Below, piece after piece: positions 39,086-49,236 of a stretch of 64,000 nt of DNA. The notes below the pieces were generated by a model, which saw nothing but the letters and a program-made list of their open reading frames with translations, was not told the DNA's origin and ran no database searches. The stretch spans positions 18,663 to 82,662 of the forward strand of contig NZ_CAMPHV010000020.1 in the NCBI RefSeq assembly GCF_946886105.1. The letters run 5' to 3'. This DNA comes from an uncultured Pseudomonas sp. (GTDB lineage Bacteria; Pseudomonadota; Gammaproteobacteria; Pseudomonadales; Pseudomonadaceae). Both the position numbers and the translations under genes were made by a program. Position 1 is the stretch's first letter, and the number at the start of each line of letters is the position of its first letter.

Positions 39086-39612
39086 TACACGGCCTCCTTG
39101 CTGTCTTCGAGCAATTCGTAGTTAACCGCGCGCCTGTGGCTCTGGTCGCCGAACGCCAGCTTTTCGAGGATAAAGATCAGGGTCAGGAAACCACCGAGCG
39201 GAATAGGTGCGTAGCTGATACCAACGCGCAGCGTCGGCAGGGTGCTCATGAACTGGTTCCAGGTGGCGATACACAGCTTGGCACCCCAGATGGTCATGAA
39301 CAGGCAGATGAGGGCCATAAGGATTTGCACCAGCAGGCTGAGATAGGGCTGCCACGCGGGCGGCAGGCGATCGGTGAAGGTGGTGACCGCCATATGGGCG
39401 CCAGCGCGGTAGCTGGCGGCGGCACCGACGAAGGTGAACAGCACCATCAGCAGGATCGACACCGGCTCCGGCCAGCCGGCACCATTGCCCAGCACGTAGC
39501 GGGCGAAAATACCCCAGGGAATGATCAACGCCATGACCGCGATGGCCAGGCCGGCGACCCAGATACAGGTCAGGTAGATCGCGTCGTTAACGCGCAATAG
39601 CGTGTTTTTCAT
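39085..39612 (-). CDS. TRAP transporter small permease (DctQ family)
   Basis: 175 residues with four membrane segments: VAGLAIAVMALIIPWGIFAR, ILLMVLFTFVGAAASYRAG (containing the conserved R of the family), LLVQILMALICLFMTIWG and GGFLTLIFILEKLAFG. It is the small integral membrane subunit that pairs with DctM. It overlaps the large permease by one base and follows the binding protein after 63 bases. Confidence 0.9.
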   Translation of the reverse strand: MKNTLLRVNDAIYLTCIWVAGLAIAVMALIIPWGIFARYVLGNGAGWPEPVSILLMVLFTFVGAAASYRAGAHMAVTTFTDRLPPAWQPYLSLLVQILMALICLFMTIWGAKLCIATWNQFMSTLPTLRVGISYAPIPLGGFLTLIFILEKLAFGDQSHRRAVNYELLEDSKEAV

Positions 39613-39675
39613 GAGACTTCACCACGGGTGGCGACGGCAGGCACCGTCGCCACGACGTTCTTCAGAGTGACCGGT

Positions 39676-40650
39676 TTACTGGACCGCTTCGATACGCTTG
39701 ATCAGCTCCGCGTAGGGCGCGCCGTATTTGGCACGCACCGGCGCGGTGGCGTCGTAGAAGGGCTTCTTGTCGACCTTGATGAACTCCACGCCGGCTTCCT
39801 TGAGCGCTTTTTCGCTGCTGGCGGACTTCTCATCCCACAGCTTGCGCTCTTCGAGCTGGGCTTCGTGGGCGTACTTCTTCACCAGGACCTGTTGCTCGGG
39901 AGTGAGCTTGTTCCAGGTGGTCTTGGACATCACGATCGGCTCGGGCAGGATCAGGTGACCGGTCAGGGTGTAGTACTTGGCGGAGCGGAAGTGGTTCTGT
40001 TCGAGCATCGACGGCGGATTGTTCTCGGCGCCGTCGACCACGCCGGTCTGCAGGGCGCTGAACAGTTCGCTGAAGTCCATGGCGACGCCGTTGGCGCCCA
40101 TGGCGTCGAGGGTATTGATGAACAGCGGGTTGCCCATCACGCGGATCTTCATGCCTTTGAGGTCTTCGATCTTGCGCACCGGCTTCTTGGTATAGAGGTT
40201 GCGCACGCCGCCATCCATCCAGGCCAGGCCGACCATGTTGAATTCGGAATTGGTGATCTTATCGAGGATTTCCTGGCCGATCTCGCCGTCGATCACCGCG
40301 CGCATATGCGCGTTGTCGCGGAAGATGAACGGCATGTTGAACACGTTGACGTCCGGCACCACCGGGCCGACCGTGCCGAGGCTGACGCGGGTCATCTGCA
40401 CGGCACCGATCTGCACCTGCTCGACCACTTCCTTCTCGGAGCCGAGCACGCCGCCGGCGAACATCTGGAACTTGAGCTCGCCGTTGCTGGCGTCCTCGAG
40501 TTTCTTGCCCATGTTTTCCTGGGCGACCACGGTCGGATAGCCGGCCGGATGGATCTCGGCGATCTTCAGGGTCATGCTGGCCTGGGCCAAGCCGCTTAGG
40601 CAGAAGGCGAAGGGCAGGGCGGCGATAAGCAACTTGCGTTTGAAATTCAT
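39676..40650 (-). CDS. TRAP transporter periplasmic substrate-binding protein (DctP family)
   Basis: 324 residues. A signal peptide (KRKLLIAALPFAFCLSGLAQA) is cleaved near residue 25. The mature protein has the DctP family core GGVLGSEKEVVEQVQIGAVQ, the substrate-carboxylate-binding arginine in KGMKIRVMGNPLF, and VVDGAENNPPSM. Its position between the transporter subunits and the uronate dehydrogenase/lactonase genes makes glucuronate or galacturonate the likely ligand, which is inference from context. GGAG lies before the ATG. Confidence 0.9.
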   Translation of the reverse strand: MNFKRKLLIAALPFAFCLSGLAQASMTLKIAEIHPAGYPTVVAQENMGKKLEDASNGELKFQMFAGGVLGSEKEVVEQVQIGAVQMTRVSLGTVGPVVPDVNVFNMPFIFRDNAHMRAVIDGEIGQEILDKITNSEFNMVGLAWMDGGVRNLYTKKPVRKIEDLKGMKIRVMGNPLFINTLDAMGANGVAMDFSELFSALQTGVVDGAENNPPSMLEQNHFRSAKYYTLTGHLILPEPIVMSKTTWNKLTPEQQVLVKKYAHEAQLEERKLWDEKSASSEKALKEAGVEFIKVDKKPFYDATAPVRAKYGAPYAELIKRIEAVQ

Positions 40651-40745
40651 GGGAATCTCCGTCTTGTTTTTGTTGGTTGGGCAGGGTTGCGAACGTCGAG
40701 GCGCGACGGTTAAGGGGCGTGCCTCATTCGGGTTGAAACAGTGCT

Positions 40746-41633
40746 TCAGCTTGCGAAATACGGCTCCTCCAGCCCGCCGACGCCGGGCGTCAGGGCGAAC
40801 ACACCGCCAGCCAGGGGCTGATCGCTGAGGTCGTCGGCGGGGCGGATCGAGGTGACGTAAAGGGTGTCCAGGTTGCGACCGCCGAAGGCGCACATGGTCG
40901 GCTTCTTCACCGGTACGGCGAGGGAGCGGTCGAGCTTGCCGGCCGGAGTGAAACGATGGATCAGGCCGGCGTCGTTGCCACAGATCCAATAGCAACCCTC
41001 GGCATCCACCGCCGCGCCGTCGGGTCGGCCGGGGTAGCCCTGCATATCGACGAACAATCGGCGGTTGTAGGGGACGCCGCTATCGATGTCGTAATCGAAG
41101 GCCCAGATCGCTTGTACCGAGGGGTGCGAATCGGACAGGTACAGGGTTGTGCCGTCGGGGCTGAAGGCCAGGCCGTTGGGCACGATAAAACCGCTGAGCC
41201 GGGCAGTCAGCGGCTCGTTCTGCCCGGCCTGATACCGGTACATCGCGCCAACCGCCGAGCCTGCCGCCATGTCCATCAGCATGCTGCCGACCCAGAAGCG
41301 GCCCTGGCGGTCGCAGCGACCGTCGTTGAAGCGCATGCCGGGCAGGGCGTGTTCGACGCCGCTGAGTTGAGTGCTGACCAGGCTGCCGTCGCTATTGGCG
41401 TGCAGATGAAACAGGCCGCTCTGCATCCCGGCGATCCAACTGCCGTCGCGTTGGCGGGCGATGCAGGCGAGCATCTCGCCGGCCTCCCAGCTCTGCAGGC
41501 TATGGTCCAGCGCGCTCCAGCGCTGCAGGCGCTTGGCCGGAATATCGACCCAGTACAGGGCCTGTTCCGGAGCGCTCCATACCGGGCTTTCGCCGGTGGC
41601 ATTGCGTGCGTCGAGAATCAATTCAGCGTGCAT
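40746..41633 (-). CDS. SMP-30/gluconolactonase family aldarolactonase
   Basis: 295 residues, six-bladed propeller of the SMP-30/LRE family. Metal-binding residues are seen in ATGESPVWSAPEQALYWVDI (Glu), MRFNDGRCDRQGRFWVGSM (Asn) and LYLSDSHPSVQAIW (Asp). It directly follows uronate dehydrogenase in the operon, so it probably opens glucaro- or galactaro-lactone to the free aldarate, as the UxuL-type lactonases do. This assignment rests on family and neighbours. Confidence 0.85.
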   Translation of the reverse strand: MHAELILDARNATGESPVWSAPEQALYWVDIPAKRLQRWSALDHSLQSWEAGEMLACIARQRDGSWIAGMQSGLFHLHANSDGSLVSTQLSGVEHALPGMRFNDGRCDRQGRFWVGSMLMDMAAGSAVGAMYRYQAGQNEPLTARLSGFIVPNGLAFSPDGTTLYLSDSHPSVQAIWAFDYDIDSGVPYNRRLFVDMQGYPGRPDGAAVDAEGCYWICGNDAGLIHRFTPAGKLDRSLAVPVKKPTMCAFGGRNLDTLYVTSIRPADDLSDQPLAGGVFALTPGVGGLEEPYFAS

Positions 41634-41675
41634 GGCATGCTCTTATCGTTCTGGTTAGCAGTTGGGTTCTGTCGC

Positions 41676-42503
41676 TCAGTCGTCGCCGAACGGGCCGGCG
41701 GCAACGAAGGCGCCGCCCTGGTAGACCATCGCCGGGTCGTCGGCCGCCGGCATGGGCTGGGCTTCGACCCGTTCGCGGAATTGCTCGGAGCTGTCCTGCG
41801 GCTGGTAACCGAGGTGCGCGGCGAGGTGGTTGTCCCACCAGACCTCGTGGTTGTCCGACACGCCGTAGACCACTGTGTGGCCGACATTCGGCGTATAGAG
41901 CGCACGCTCGATCAGCTGAGTCAGGTCGCGGTAGCTCAGCCAGGTGCTGAGCATTCGGCGGTTCTGCGGCTCGGTGAAGGAGGAGCCGATGCGGATGCTC
42001 ACGGTCTCGATGCCATAGCGGTCGAAGTAAAAACTGGCCATGTCCTCGCCGTAGGACTTCGACAGACCGTAATAGCTGTCCGGGCGGCGCGGGGAGTTGG
42101 CGTCGATGGTTTCGCTCTGCTTATAGAAGCCGATCACATGGTTGGAGCTGGCGAAGATCACCCGCTTGACGCCATGCCGGCGCGCCGCCTCGTAGATATG
42201 GAACACGCCGCAGATATTGGCGCCGAGAATCTCCTCGAACGGCCGCTCGACCGACACCCCGCCGAAATGCAGGATGGCGTCGACGCCTTCGACCAGTTGA
42301 TGCACCGCAGTTTTGTCGGCCAGATCGCAGACTCGTACTTCCTCATGCTCACCGCTGGCCGGTGCCATTTCGGCGATATCGGAAAGCCGCAGGACCTTGG
42401 CGTAAGGTCGCAGGCTTTCCCGCAAGACCTTGCCCAGGCCACCTGCCGCGCCGGTAAGCAGCAGGCGATTGAAGGGCGCTTGGGTAGTTGATGTCGTCGT
42501 CAT
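41676..42503 (-). CDS. udh: Uronate dehydrogenase
   Basis: 275 residues, the length of P. syringae Udh, whose N-terminus it closely resembles (FNRLLLTGAAGGLGKVLRE). It is an extended SDR with the Rossmann glycines at residues 14-20 and the catalytic pair in YGLSKSYGE. It oxidises D-glucuronate or D-galacturonate with NAD+ to the aldarolactone. I place the start at ATG 42503. A longer in-frame ATG at 42536 lies against the operator S2. It is the first gene of the leftward operon running to the EamA gene. Confidence 0.92.
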   Translation of the reverse strand: MTTTSTTQAPFNRLLLTGAAGGLGKVLRESLRPYAKVLRLSDIAEMAPASGEHEEVRVCDLADKTAVHQLVEGVDAILHFGGVSVERPFEEILGANICGVFHIYEAARRHGVKRVIFASSNHVIGFYKQSETIDANSPRRPDSYYGLSKSYGEDMASFYFDRYGIETVSIRIGSSFTEPQNRRMLSTWLSYRDLTQLIERALYTPNVGHTVVYGVSDNHEVWWDNHLAAHLGYQPQDSSEQFRERVEAQPMPAADDPAMVYQGGAFVAAGPFGDD

Positions 42504-42537
42504 CGCAGGGCTCTGCTCGTTGTTATTGGATGTCATC

Positions 42538-42589
42538 TGTTGTCGTATGACTTGCGGCGATTATCAACATCGATGGTCGCCCTTGTCAA
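42538..42589 (-). promoter_or_regulatory. Promoter and operator S2 of the udh operon
   Basis: Leftward TTGACA (42584-42589), 18 bases, then GATAAT (42560-42565). Seven bases further is the operator TGTTGT-CGT-ATGACT (42538-42552), which should cover the transcription start. The same arrangement recurs at 43049 and 57908, which strongly supports it. Confidence 0.78.
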
Positions 42590-42791
42590 CGCGACTAAGG
42601 TGGAAATATGCGTTCTATTTACTGCCGACAGCCGCTGGCGATGGGCGGAATAACTGTGCCCTATACATGCTTATACGGCGCCATGATGGCTCTGCTACGC
42701 AGGTTTCAGCCGGATTGCCGGCGACCTTGGCTGCGCACTGAATAGATTTTGGCTTGGACTGCCGTCGCATTATGTCGGTTCTGAAATGCGT

Positions 42792-42806
42792 TGTTGTACG
42801 ACAACA
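42792..42806. promoter_or_regulatory. Aldarate-regulon operator S3
   Basis: TGTTGT-ACG-ACAACA, the most symmetrical copy of the operator. It stands within the 840-base interval between udh and kdgD. I could not place a convincing promoter beside it on either strand, so it may be an auxiliary site for looping between the udh-side and kdgD-side promoters. Apart from the four operator sites and two promoters, this interval holds no supported gene. Confidence 0.65.
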
Positions 42807-43048
42807 TATCTCGTGAGCTGGTCGCCTGGGTGCTTGCGCAGGCCGCAAAGGTAGGGTGGCGCGGGGCCGCCTAGGCTGCGCGCACCGAAAATCTATGCCG
42901 AAGCTGGTGCGTGGTCGGGCAGGGCAGGCACCAGTGTCGAGGGCGTACGGGTTGTGTCCAGGGCCAGGGCATGGCAAAGGCATCGGTGCCGGTGATGTCG
43001 TGATCATGGCAGGGCCTGCTTGGGTCGTTATTTTTATTTATCATCATG

Positions 43049-43101
43049 CGTTATCGTACGACTATGGTCGGATTATCATCAGCCCTGAACGATCTCGTCA
43101 A
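43049..43101 (-). promoter_or_regulatory. Second leftward promoter with operator S4
   Basis: Leftward TTGACG (43096-43101), an 18-base spacer, and GATAAT (43072-43077), then after eight bases the operator CGTTAT-CGT-ACGACT (43049-43063). The -10 and its surroundings are almost identical to those at 57931-57960. It points at udh about 550 bases away, with no gene in between. Confidence 0.7.
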
Positions 43102-43271
43102 CGATCCTTTCCCCTTTGATTGCTGAGCGGTCGTACCGCTCTAAGGTCGAAGCATCGGCATGCTGGCGGCTACTGCTACTGGCAAAACGCCTACTGGTGA
43201 GTGCCGAGACAAGGGGCGCGACTAAGGGTGGGTGAGCCAGCGATGACGAAAAAAGACTTGGTTTTATATTT

Positions 43272-43286
43272 AGTTGTACGATAACG
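43272..43286. promoter_or_regulatory. Operator S5 at the kdgD promoter
   Basis: AGTTGT-ACG-ATAACG. On the plus strand it directly follows a TATATT (about 43265-43270), with ATGACG some 16 bases before that, a plausible sigma-70 promoter for the rightward kdgD gene 60 bases downstream. The operator would overlap the transcription start. Confidence 0.65.
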
Positions 43287-43346
43287 TATCTCTACGGCTG
43301 CGGCTGACGCTTTCCCTCACAACTCGCCTTACAGGGTGTTCGAATA

Positions 43347-44258
43347 ATGAATCCACAAGAACTGAAGTCCATCCTCTCTTCCGGTCTGCTGTCTTTCCCT
43401 ATTACCGACTTCGATGCTGCCGGCGATTTCCGCGCCGATACCTATGCGCGCCGTCTGGAATGGCTGGCCCCCTATGGTGCTTCGGCGCTGTTCGCTGCCG
43501 GTGGCACCGGCGAATTCTTCTCGCTGACCGGTAAAGAGTATTCGGCGGTGATCAAGACCGCGGTCGACACCTGCGCCGGCAGCGTGCCGATCCTCGCCGG
43601 TGTTGGCGGGCCGACCCGCCAGGCCATCGAAATGGCTCAGGAAGCCGAGCGCCTGGGCGCCAAAGGCTTGCTGCTGCTGCCGCATTACCTGACCGAAGCC
43701 AGCCAGGAGGGCGTCGCCGCCCACGTCGAGCAGGTCTGCAAGTCGGTGAAGATCGGCGTGGTGGTCTATAACCGCAACGTCTGCCGCCTGACCGCGCCGC
43801 TGCTCGAGCAGCTGGCCGAACGCTGCCCGAACCTGATCGGCTACAAGGACGGCTTGGGCGATATCGAATTGATGGTGTCGATCCGCCGCCGCCTCGGTGA
43901 GCGCTTCAGCTACCTCGGCGGCCTGCCCACCGCGGAAGTCTACGCCGCGGCTTACAAGGCCCTGGGCGTGCCGGTGTATTCCTCGGCGGTGTTCAATTTC
44001 ATCCCGAAAACCGCGATGGATTTCTATCACGCCATCGCCCGCGACGATCACCAAACCGTCGGCAAGATCATCGACGACTTCTTCCTGCCGTACCTGGACA
44101 TCCGCAACCGCTGCAAGGGTTACGCGGTGAGCATCGTCAAGACCGGCGCGAAGATTTCCGGCTACGACGGCGGCCCGGTGCGTGCGCCGCTGACCGACCT
44201 GAAAGCCGATGAGTACGAAATGCTCGCGGCGCTGATTGAAGCTCAGGGCGCGCAATAA
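43347..44258 (+). CDS. kdgD: 5-dehydro-4-deoxyglucarate dehydratase
   Basis: 303 residues of the DapA/N-acetylneuraminate lyase aldolase superfamily. The Schiff-base lysine lies in [13 protein letters not shown] and the tyrosine in [11 protein letters not shown], with [17 protein letters not shown] matching the KdgD subfamily. It decarboxylates and dehydrates 5-keto-4-deoxyglucarate to 2,5-dioxopentanoate. This is the step after GudD and GarD, and its product is the substrate of the next gene. First gene of the rightward kdgD-aldehyde dehydrogenase-gudD-garD series. Confidence 0.93.
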   Translation: MNPQELKSILSSGLLSFPITDFDAAGDFRADTYARRLEWLAPYGASALFAAGGTGEFFSLTGKEYSAVIKTAVDTCAGSVPILAGVGGPTRQAIEMAQEAERLGAKGLLLLPHYLTEASQEGVAAHVEQVCKSVKIGVVVYNRNVCRLTAPLLEQLAERCPNLIGYKDGLGDIELMVSIRRRLGERFSYLGGLPTAEVYAAAYKALGVPVYSSAVFNFIPKTAMDFYHAIARDDHQTVGKIIDDFFLPYLDIRNRCKGYAVSIVKTGAKISGYDGGPVRAPLTDLKADEYEMLAALIEAQGAQ

Positions 44259-44282
44259 CAGTCGAACGTGGCAGGGCCAAGC

Positions 44283-44354
44283 GTAGGGTGCGCCCTGCGC
44301 ACCAGCCGTTCACCGCCATTGGTGCAACGCCTGGGCGGCCCTGCGACACCCTAC
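44283..44354. repeat. GTAGGGTG/CACCCTAC intergenic repeat
   Basis: A 72-base unit starting GTAGGGTGCGCC and ending GACACCCTAC, able to fold over its length. A related fragment (TTAGGGTGCGCCGTGCGCAC) is near 56212. It lies between kdgD and the aldehyde dehydrogenase gene. Confidence 0.55.
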
Positions 44355-44382
44355 ACATAGCCATACATAGCTAGGAGGGATC

Positions 44383-45819
44383 ATGAGCAAGCGTTATGAC
44401 AACTACATCGGCGGCCAATGGGTCGCTGGTGCCAGCTACAGCAACAACATCAACCCGTCGGACCTGTCCGATGTGATCGGTGAATACGCCCAGGCCGACG
44501 CCGCTCAGGTCGAGCAGGCCGTCGCCGCTGCCCGCGCCGCGTTCCCGGCCTGGTCGACCTCCGGCATCCAGGCGCGCAGCGACGCGCTGGACAAGGTCGG
44601 CAGCGAAATTCTCGCCCGTCGCGAAGAACTCGGTGCCTTACTCGCCCGCGAGGAGGGCAAGACCCTGCCCGAAGCCATCGGCGAAGCGACCCGCGCCGGC
44701 AACATCTTCAAGTTCTTCGCCGGCGAATGCCTGCGTCAGGCCGGCGAAGTGTTGGCCTCGGTGCGCCCCGGCGTGTCGGTGGAAGTCACCCGCGAACCGC
44801 TCGGCGTGGTCGGCCTGATCACCCCGTGGAACTTCCCCATCGCGATTCCCGCGTGGAAGGTCGCTCCGGCCCTGGCCTACGGCAACTGCGTGGTGCTCAA
44901 ACCGGCCGACCTGGTGCCGGGCTGCGCCTGGGCCATCGCCGAAATCATCTCCCGTGCCGGCTTCCCGGCCGGGGTGTTCAACCTGGTGATGGGCAGCGGC
45001 CGGGTGGTCGGTGAAACCCTCGTCCAGCACAAGCAGGTCGACGGCATCAGCTTTACCGGCTCGGTCGGCGTCGGCCGCAGCATCGCCGGCACCTGTGTGG
45101 CGCGCCAGGCCAAGGTGCAGCTGGAGATGGGCGGCAAAAACCCGCAGATCATCCTCGACGACGCCGATTTGAAGACCGCGGTCGAGCTGTCGGTGCAGAG
45201 CGCCTTCTACTCCACCGGCCAGCGTTGCACCGCCTCCAGCCGCTTGATCGTCACCGCCGGCATTTACGACCAATTCGTTGCGGCCATGGCCGAGCGGATC
45301 AAGTCGATCACCGTCGGCAATGCCCTGGAAAAAGGCGTGGATATCGGCCCGGTGGTATCCCAGGCGCAGCTGGATCAGGACCTGCGCTATATCGAGATCG
45401 GCAAGCAGGAAGGCGCGCGCCTGGTCTGCGGTGGCGAGCGGGTAAGCTGCGCGAAGGACGGCTATTACCTGGCGCCGACACTGTTCGCCGACAGCACCGC
45501 GGACATGCGTATCAGCCGTGAAGAGATCTTTGGCCCGGTGGCCAATATCGTCAAAGTCGCCGATTACGAGGCTGCCCTGGCTATGGCCAACGACACCGAG
45601 TTCGGCCTGTCCGCCGGCATCTGCACCACCTCGCTCAAATACGCCAACCACTTCAAGCGCCACGCCCAGGCCGGCATGGTCATGGTCAACCTGCCGACTG
45701 CCGGGGTGGACTACCACGTGCCGTTCGGCGGCCGTAAAGGCTCGTCCTACGGCAGCCGCGAGCAGGGCCGGTACGCTCAGGAGTTCTACACCACGGTGAA
45801 GACCACTTACATCGGCTGA
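44383..45819 (+). CDS. 2-oxoglutarate semialdehyde (2,5-dioxopentanoate) dehydrogenase
   Basis: 478 residues, NAD(P)-dependent aldehyde dehydrogenase fold. Cofactor-site stretches are GLITPWNFPIAIPAWKVAPAL and FTGSVGVGRSI. The general-base Glu is in VQLEMGGKNPQIILDD and the catalytic Cys in YSTGQRCTASSRL. Placed after kdgD, it should oxidise 2,5-dioxopentanoate to 2-oxoglutarate, joining the pathway to the TCA cycle. TAGGAGGG precedes the ATG. The substrate comes from context. Confidence 0.9.
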   Translation: MSKRYDNYIGGQWVAGASYSNNINPSDLSDVIGEYAQADAAQVEQAVAAARAAFPAWSTSGIQARSDALDKVGSEILARREELGALLAREEGKTLPEAIGEATRAGNIFKFFAGECLRQAGEVLASVRPGVSVEVTREPLGVVGLITPWNFPIAIPAWKVAPALAYGNCVVLKPADLVPGCAWAIAEIISRAGFPAGVFNLVMGSGRVVGETLVQHKQVDGISFTGSVGVGRSIAGTCVARQAKVQLEMGGKNPQIILDDADLKTAVELSVQSAFYSTGQRCTASSRLIVTAGIYDQFVAAMAERIKSITVGNALEKGVDIGPVVSQAQLDQDLRYIEIGKQEGARLVCGGERVSCAKDGYYLAPTLFADSTADMRISREEIFGPVANIVKVADYEAALAMANDTEFGLSAGICTTSLKYANHFKRHAQAGMVMVNLPTAGVDYHVPFGGRKGSSYGSREQGRYAQEFYTTVKTTYIG

Positions 45820-45828
45820 ATACTACAT

Positions 45829-45910
45829 GTGGGAGGGGCTTTAGCCGCGACAGCCTTTGCAGGCGCAACAGCTCGCGGCTAAAGCGGAGCGCCGCCCGGC
45901 CCCTCCCACA
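45829..45910. repeat. GTGGGAGGGGCTTTAGCC repeat doublet, copy 1
   Basis: GTGGGAGGGGCTTTAGCCGC and its inverted partner ending GGCCCCTCCCAC enclose a short spacer. It is one of three copies in the aldarate/sigma-factor region (also 47350-47434 and 50499-50573), and fills the gap between the dehydrogenase and gudD. Confidence 0.8.
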
Positions 45911-45982
45911 AGAGCGCAACCGCCGAGTGCGCAAGACCTAGGCAAAGGTTCAGACCCGGAAAACAACAATAGGGTAACGGTC

Positions 45983-47338
45983 ATGAGTACTGAGAAAACT
46001 GCCGGCGCCTTTACCGGCGCCCCGCTGATCACCGAGCTGCAGGTGGTGCCGGTTGCCGGCCATGACAGCATGCTGCTGAATCTGAGTGGCGCCCACGGCC
46101 CATTCTTCACCCGCAATATCCTGATTCTCAAAGACAACGCCGGGCGCATCGGCGTCGGCGAAGTACCCGGCGGCGAAGCCATCCGCCAGACCCTGGAAGA
46201 CGCCCGCGCGCTGCTGGTCGGCCAATCCATCGGCAACTACAACGGCTTGCTCAACCAGGTGCGCAAGGCTTTCGCCGACCGTGACTCCGGCGGCCGTGGT
46301 CTACAGACCTTCGACCTGCGCATCACCATCCATGCGGTCACCGCCCTGGAGGCGGCACTGCTCGACCTGCTCGGCCAGCACCTCGGCGTGCCGGTGGCGG
46401 CCTTGCTCGGCGAAGGCCAGCAGCGCGACGCGGTGGAGATGCTCGGTTACCTGTTCTATATCGGCGACAAGGGCAAGACCGACCTCGGCTACCGCGACGA
46501 GCACAACGCCGACGACGCCTGGTTCCGCGCGCGCAATGAAGAAGCGCTGAGCCCGGACACCATCGTCCGTCAGGCCGAGGCGGCCCATGCGCGCTATGGC
46601 TTCAATGACTTCAAGCTCAAGTGCGGTGTGCTCCGTGGTGCCGAGGAAGTCGAGGCGATCCGCGCCCTGGCCGAGCGCTTCCCGCAGGCGCGGGTGACTC
46701 TCGACCCCAACGGCGGCTGGTCCCTGGCCGAAGCCATCGACCTGTGTCGTGATCTGCATGGCGTGCTGGCCTATGCCGAAGACCCCTGCGGTGCGGAAAA
46801 TGGTTACTCCGGCCGCGAGGTGATGGCCGAATTCCGCCGCGCCACCGGCCTGCCGACCGCGACCAATATGATCGCCACCGACTGGCGGCAAATGGGCCAC
46901 TGTATCCAGTTGCAGTCGGTGGATATTCCCCTGGCCGACCCGCATTTCTGGACCATGCAGGGCTCGGTGCGGGTGGCGCAGATGTGCAATGAATGGGGCC
47001 TGACCTGGGGCTCGCATTCCAACAACCACTTCGATATTTCCCTGGCGATGTTCACCCACGTGGCCGCCGCCGCACCGGGCAAAGTCACCGCCATCGACAC
47101 CCACTGGATCTGGCAGGATGGCCAGTACCTGACCCACAACCCGCTGCAGATCGAAGGCGGCCTGGTGCAGGTGCCGAAGGCTCCCGGTCTGGGCGTCGAG
47201 CTGGACTGGGACGCCCTGGCCAAGGCCCACGAGCTGTACAAGGGCATGGGCCTGGGCGCGCGTAACGATGCCGTGGCCATGCAGTACCTGATCTCCGGCT
47301 GGCAGTTCGATAACAAGCGGCCGTGTTTGGTGCGCTGA
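45983..47338 (+). CDS. gudD: Glucarate dehydratase
   Basis: 451 residues, enolase superfamily of the mandelate racemase subgroup. Catalytic lysines are in [12 protein letters not shown], metal ligands in [21 protein letters not shown] and [11 protein letters not shown], and the catalytic His in [13 protein letters not shown]. It dehydrates D-glucarate (and L-idarate) to 5-keto-4-deoxyglucarate. ATG 45983 with AGGGTAA upstream gives the standard family length. The frame is open further up only through the repeat. Confidence 0.95.
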   Translation: MSTEKTAGAFTGAPLITELQVVPVAGHDSMLLNLSGAHGPFFTRNILILKDNAGRIGVGEVPGGEAIRQTLEDARALLVGQSIGNYNGLLNQVRKAFADRDSGGRGLQTFDLRITIHAVTALEAALLDLLGQHLGVPVAALLGEGQQRDAVEMLGYLFYIGDKGKTDLGYRDEHNADDAWFRARNEEALSPDTIVRQAEAAHARYGFNDFKLKCGVLRGAEEVEAIRALAERFPQARVTLDPNGGWSLAEAIDLCRDLHGVLAYAEDPCGAENGYSGREVMAEFRRATGLPTATNMIATDWRQMGHCIQLQSVDIPLADPHFWTMQGSVRVAQMCNEWGLTWGSHSNNHFDISLAMFTHVAAAAPGKVTAIDTHWIWQDGQYLTHNPLQIEGGLVQVPKAPGLGVELDWDALAKAHELYKGMGLGARNDAVAMQYLISGWQFDNKRPCLVR

Positions 47339-47349
47339 GCTTTCCATAT

Positions 47350-47434
47350 GTGGGAGGGGCCGGGCGGCGCTCCGCTTTAGCCGCGATGCTTTTGATCTTT
47401 GGGGCGACCTGTCGCGGCTAAAGTCCCTCCCACA
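47350..47434. repeat. GTGGGAGGGGCTTTAGCC repeat doublet, copy 2
   Basis: Starts GTGGGAGGGGCCGGGCGG and ends AAAGTCCCTCCCACA. The internal half GCTTTAGCCGCGA is shared with copies 1 and 3. It lies between gudD and garD. Confidence 0.78.
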
Positions 47435-47499
47435 GGTTTGTTACATTGCCGTTCAATCAACAAAACCGGGGTCCATAACCCGGAACAAAGGTAAACACC

Positions 47500-49053
47500 G
47501 TGGACCTGATCCAACACCAAGATTCGCCGCGGCATATCCGCCTCAACCCGGCCGACAACGTCGCTGTGGTGGTCAATGACCAGGGAGTTGCCGCCGGCAG
47601 CCGTTTCCCCGATGGCCTCGAGGCCATCGAAGGCATTCCGCAAAGCCACAAGGTGGCTCTGGTTGATATTGCCCAGGGCGAGCCGGTGCGCCGCTATGGC
47701 CAGATCATCGGCTACGCCCTGCAACCGATCGCCCGCGGCAGCTGGGTCAGGGAAACCCTGCTGCAAATGCCCGCGGCGCCGGAGCTCGACCGCTTGCCGA
47801 TGGCCGATGCCGCGCCGGCCGCGTTGCCGCCACTGGAAGGTTTTACCTTCGAGGGCTACCGCAATGCCGACGGCACGGTCGGCACGCGCAATATCCTCGG
47901 CATCACCACCACGGTGCAGTGCGTCACCGGCGTGCTCGACCATGCGGTGGCGCGCATCCGCAAGGAACTGCTGCCCAAGTACCCGAACGTCGACGGCGTG
48001 GTGGCGCTGACCCACAGTTACGGCTGCGGCGTGGCGATCACCGCCACCGACGCCTATATCCCGATCCGCACGGTGCGCAACCTGGCGCGCAACCCCAACC
48101 TCGGCGGCGAGGCGCTGGTGATCGGCCTGGGCTGCGAGAAGTTGCAGGCCGAGCAGGTGATGCACGAGGGCGACGCCTCGGTGGACCTGCGCGAACCCTG
48201 GCTGTATCGCCTGCAGGATTCCAAAACCGGCTTCGGCGAAATGATCGAACAGATCATGGCCATGGCCGAGGCGCGCCTGCAGAAACTCGACCAGCGCCGC
48301 CGCGAAACGGTGCCGGCCAGCGAGCTGATTCTCGGCATGCAGTGCGGCGGCAGCGACGCGTTTTCCGGTATCACCGCCAACCCGGCCCTGGGCTTCGCCG
48401 CGGACCTGTTGATCCGCGCCGGCGCCACCGTGATGTTCTCGGAGAACACCGAGGTGCGCGACGCCATCTATATGCTCACCGCCCGCGCCGAAACCACCGA
48501 GGTGGCCGAGGCGCTGGTGCGCGAGATGGACTGGTACGACCGCTACCTGGCCAAGGGCGAAGCCGACCGCAGCGCCAACACCACGCCGGGCAACAAGAAG
48601 GGCGGGCTGTCGAATATCGTCGAAAAATCCCTCGGCTCCATCGTCAAATCCGGCAGCAGCGCGATCAATGCAGTGGTCGGCCCCGGCGAGCGGGTCACGC
48701 GCAAGGGCCTGATCTACTGCGCCACCCCGGCCAGCGATTTCGTCTGCGGCACCCTGCAACTGGCCGCCGGGATGAACCTGCACGTGTTCACCACCGGCCG
48801 CGGCACGCCCTACGGCCTGGCCATGGCGCCGGTGGTCAAGGTCGCCACGCGCAGCGAGTTGGCCGAGCGCTGGCCGGACCTGATCGATATCGACGCCGGC
48901 CTGATCGCCACCGGCCGCGCGAGCATCGAGGAGCTGGGCTGGCAGCTGTTCCATTACTACCTGGACGTGGCCAGCGGGCGCACGCAGACCTGGGCCGAAC
49001 GGCACCAACTGCACAACGACATCGTGCTGTTCAACCCGGCGCCTATTACCTGA
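47500..49053 (+). CDS. garD: Galactarate dehydratase
   Basis: 517 residues, UxaA/GarD family. An N-terminal SAF domain spans about residues 1-90. The two-part catalytic region includes the cysteine/histidine-containing [31 protein letters not shown] and [20 protein letters not shown]. An Fe2+-dependent dehydratase that turns galactarate (meso) into 5-keto-4-deoxyglucarate, so it feeds the same KdgD step as GudD. The start is GTG, preceded by AAAGGT. Last gene of the rightward series. Confidence 0.94.
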   Translation: MDLIQHQDSPRHIRLNPADNVAVVVNDQGVAAGSRFPDGLEAIEGIPQSHKVALVDIAQGEPVRRYGQIIGYALQPIARGSWVRETLLQMPAAPELDRLPMADAAPAALPPLEGFTFEGYRNADGTVGTRNILGITTTVQCVTGVLDHAVARIRKELLPKYPNVDGVVALTHSYGCGVAITATDAYIPIRTVRNLARNPNLGGEALVIGLGCEKLQAEQVMHEGDASVDLREPWLYRLQDSKTGFGEMIEQIMAMAEARLQKLDQRRRETVPASELILGMQCGGSDAFSGITANPALGFAADLLIRAGATVMFSENTEVRDAIYMLTARAETTEVAEALVREMDWYDRYLAKGEADRSANTTPGNKKGGLSNIVEKSLGSIVKSGSSAINAVVGPGERVTRKGLIYCATPASDFVCGTLQLAAGMNLHVFTTGRGTPYGLAMAPVVKVATRSELAERWPDLIDIDAGLIATGRASIEELGWQLFHYYLDVASGRTQTWAERHQLHNDIVLFNPAPIT

Positions 49054-49236
49054 GCGGCGGTGCGCCCTGCTGTTTCGTCGCCCGCCGCGGCGGCGCCGCG
49101 AACTGCGTGGGGAAATCCCGGTCTGCTGAGTTCGGGTTGGCCGCGTCGGCTGCGAGCAGCTAGGATCTTTGCTTCGCGGTTCTGGTCGGGTCGCCCATGC
49201 AGGTGACCCGTCGCACCCGCCGACGGGAAGGACACC

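Noticed and set aside
42856..43119. 87-codon plus-strand open frame between udh and kdgD
   Set aside because: Runs over two regulatory elements, has no ribosome binding site, and its product matches nothing.
46301..47347. Minus-strand open frame opposite gudD
   Set aside because: Antisense shadow of gudD, with no ribosome binding site and no family resemblance.
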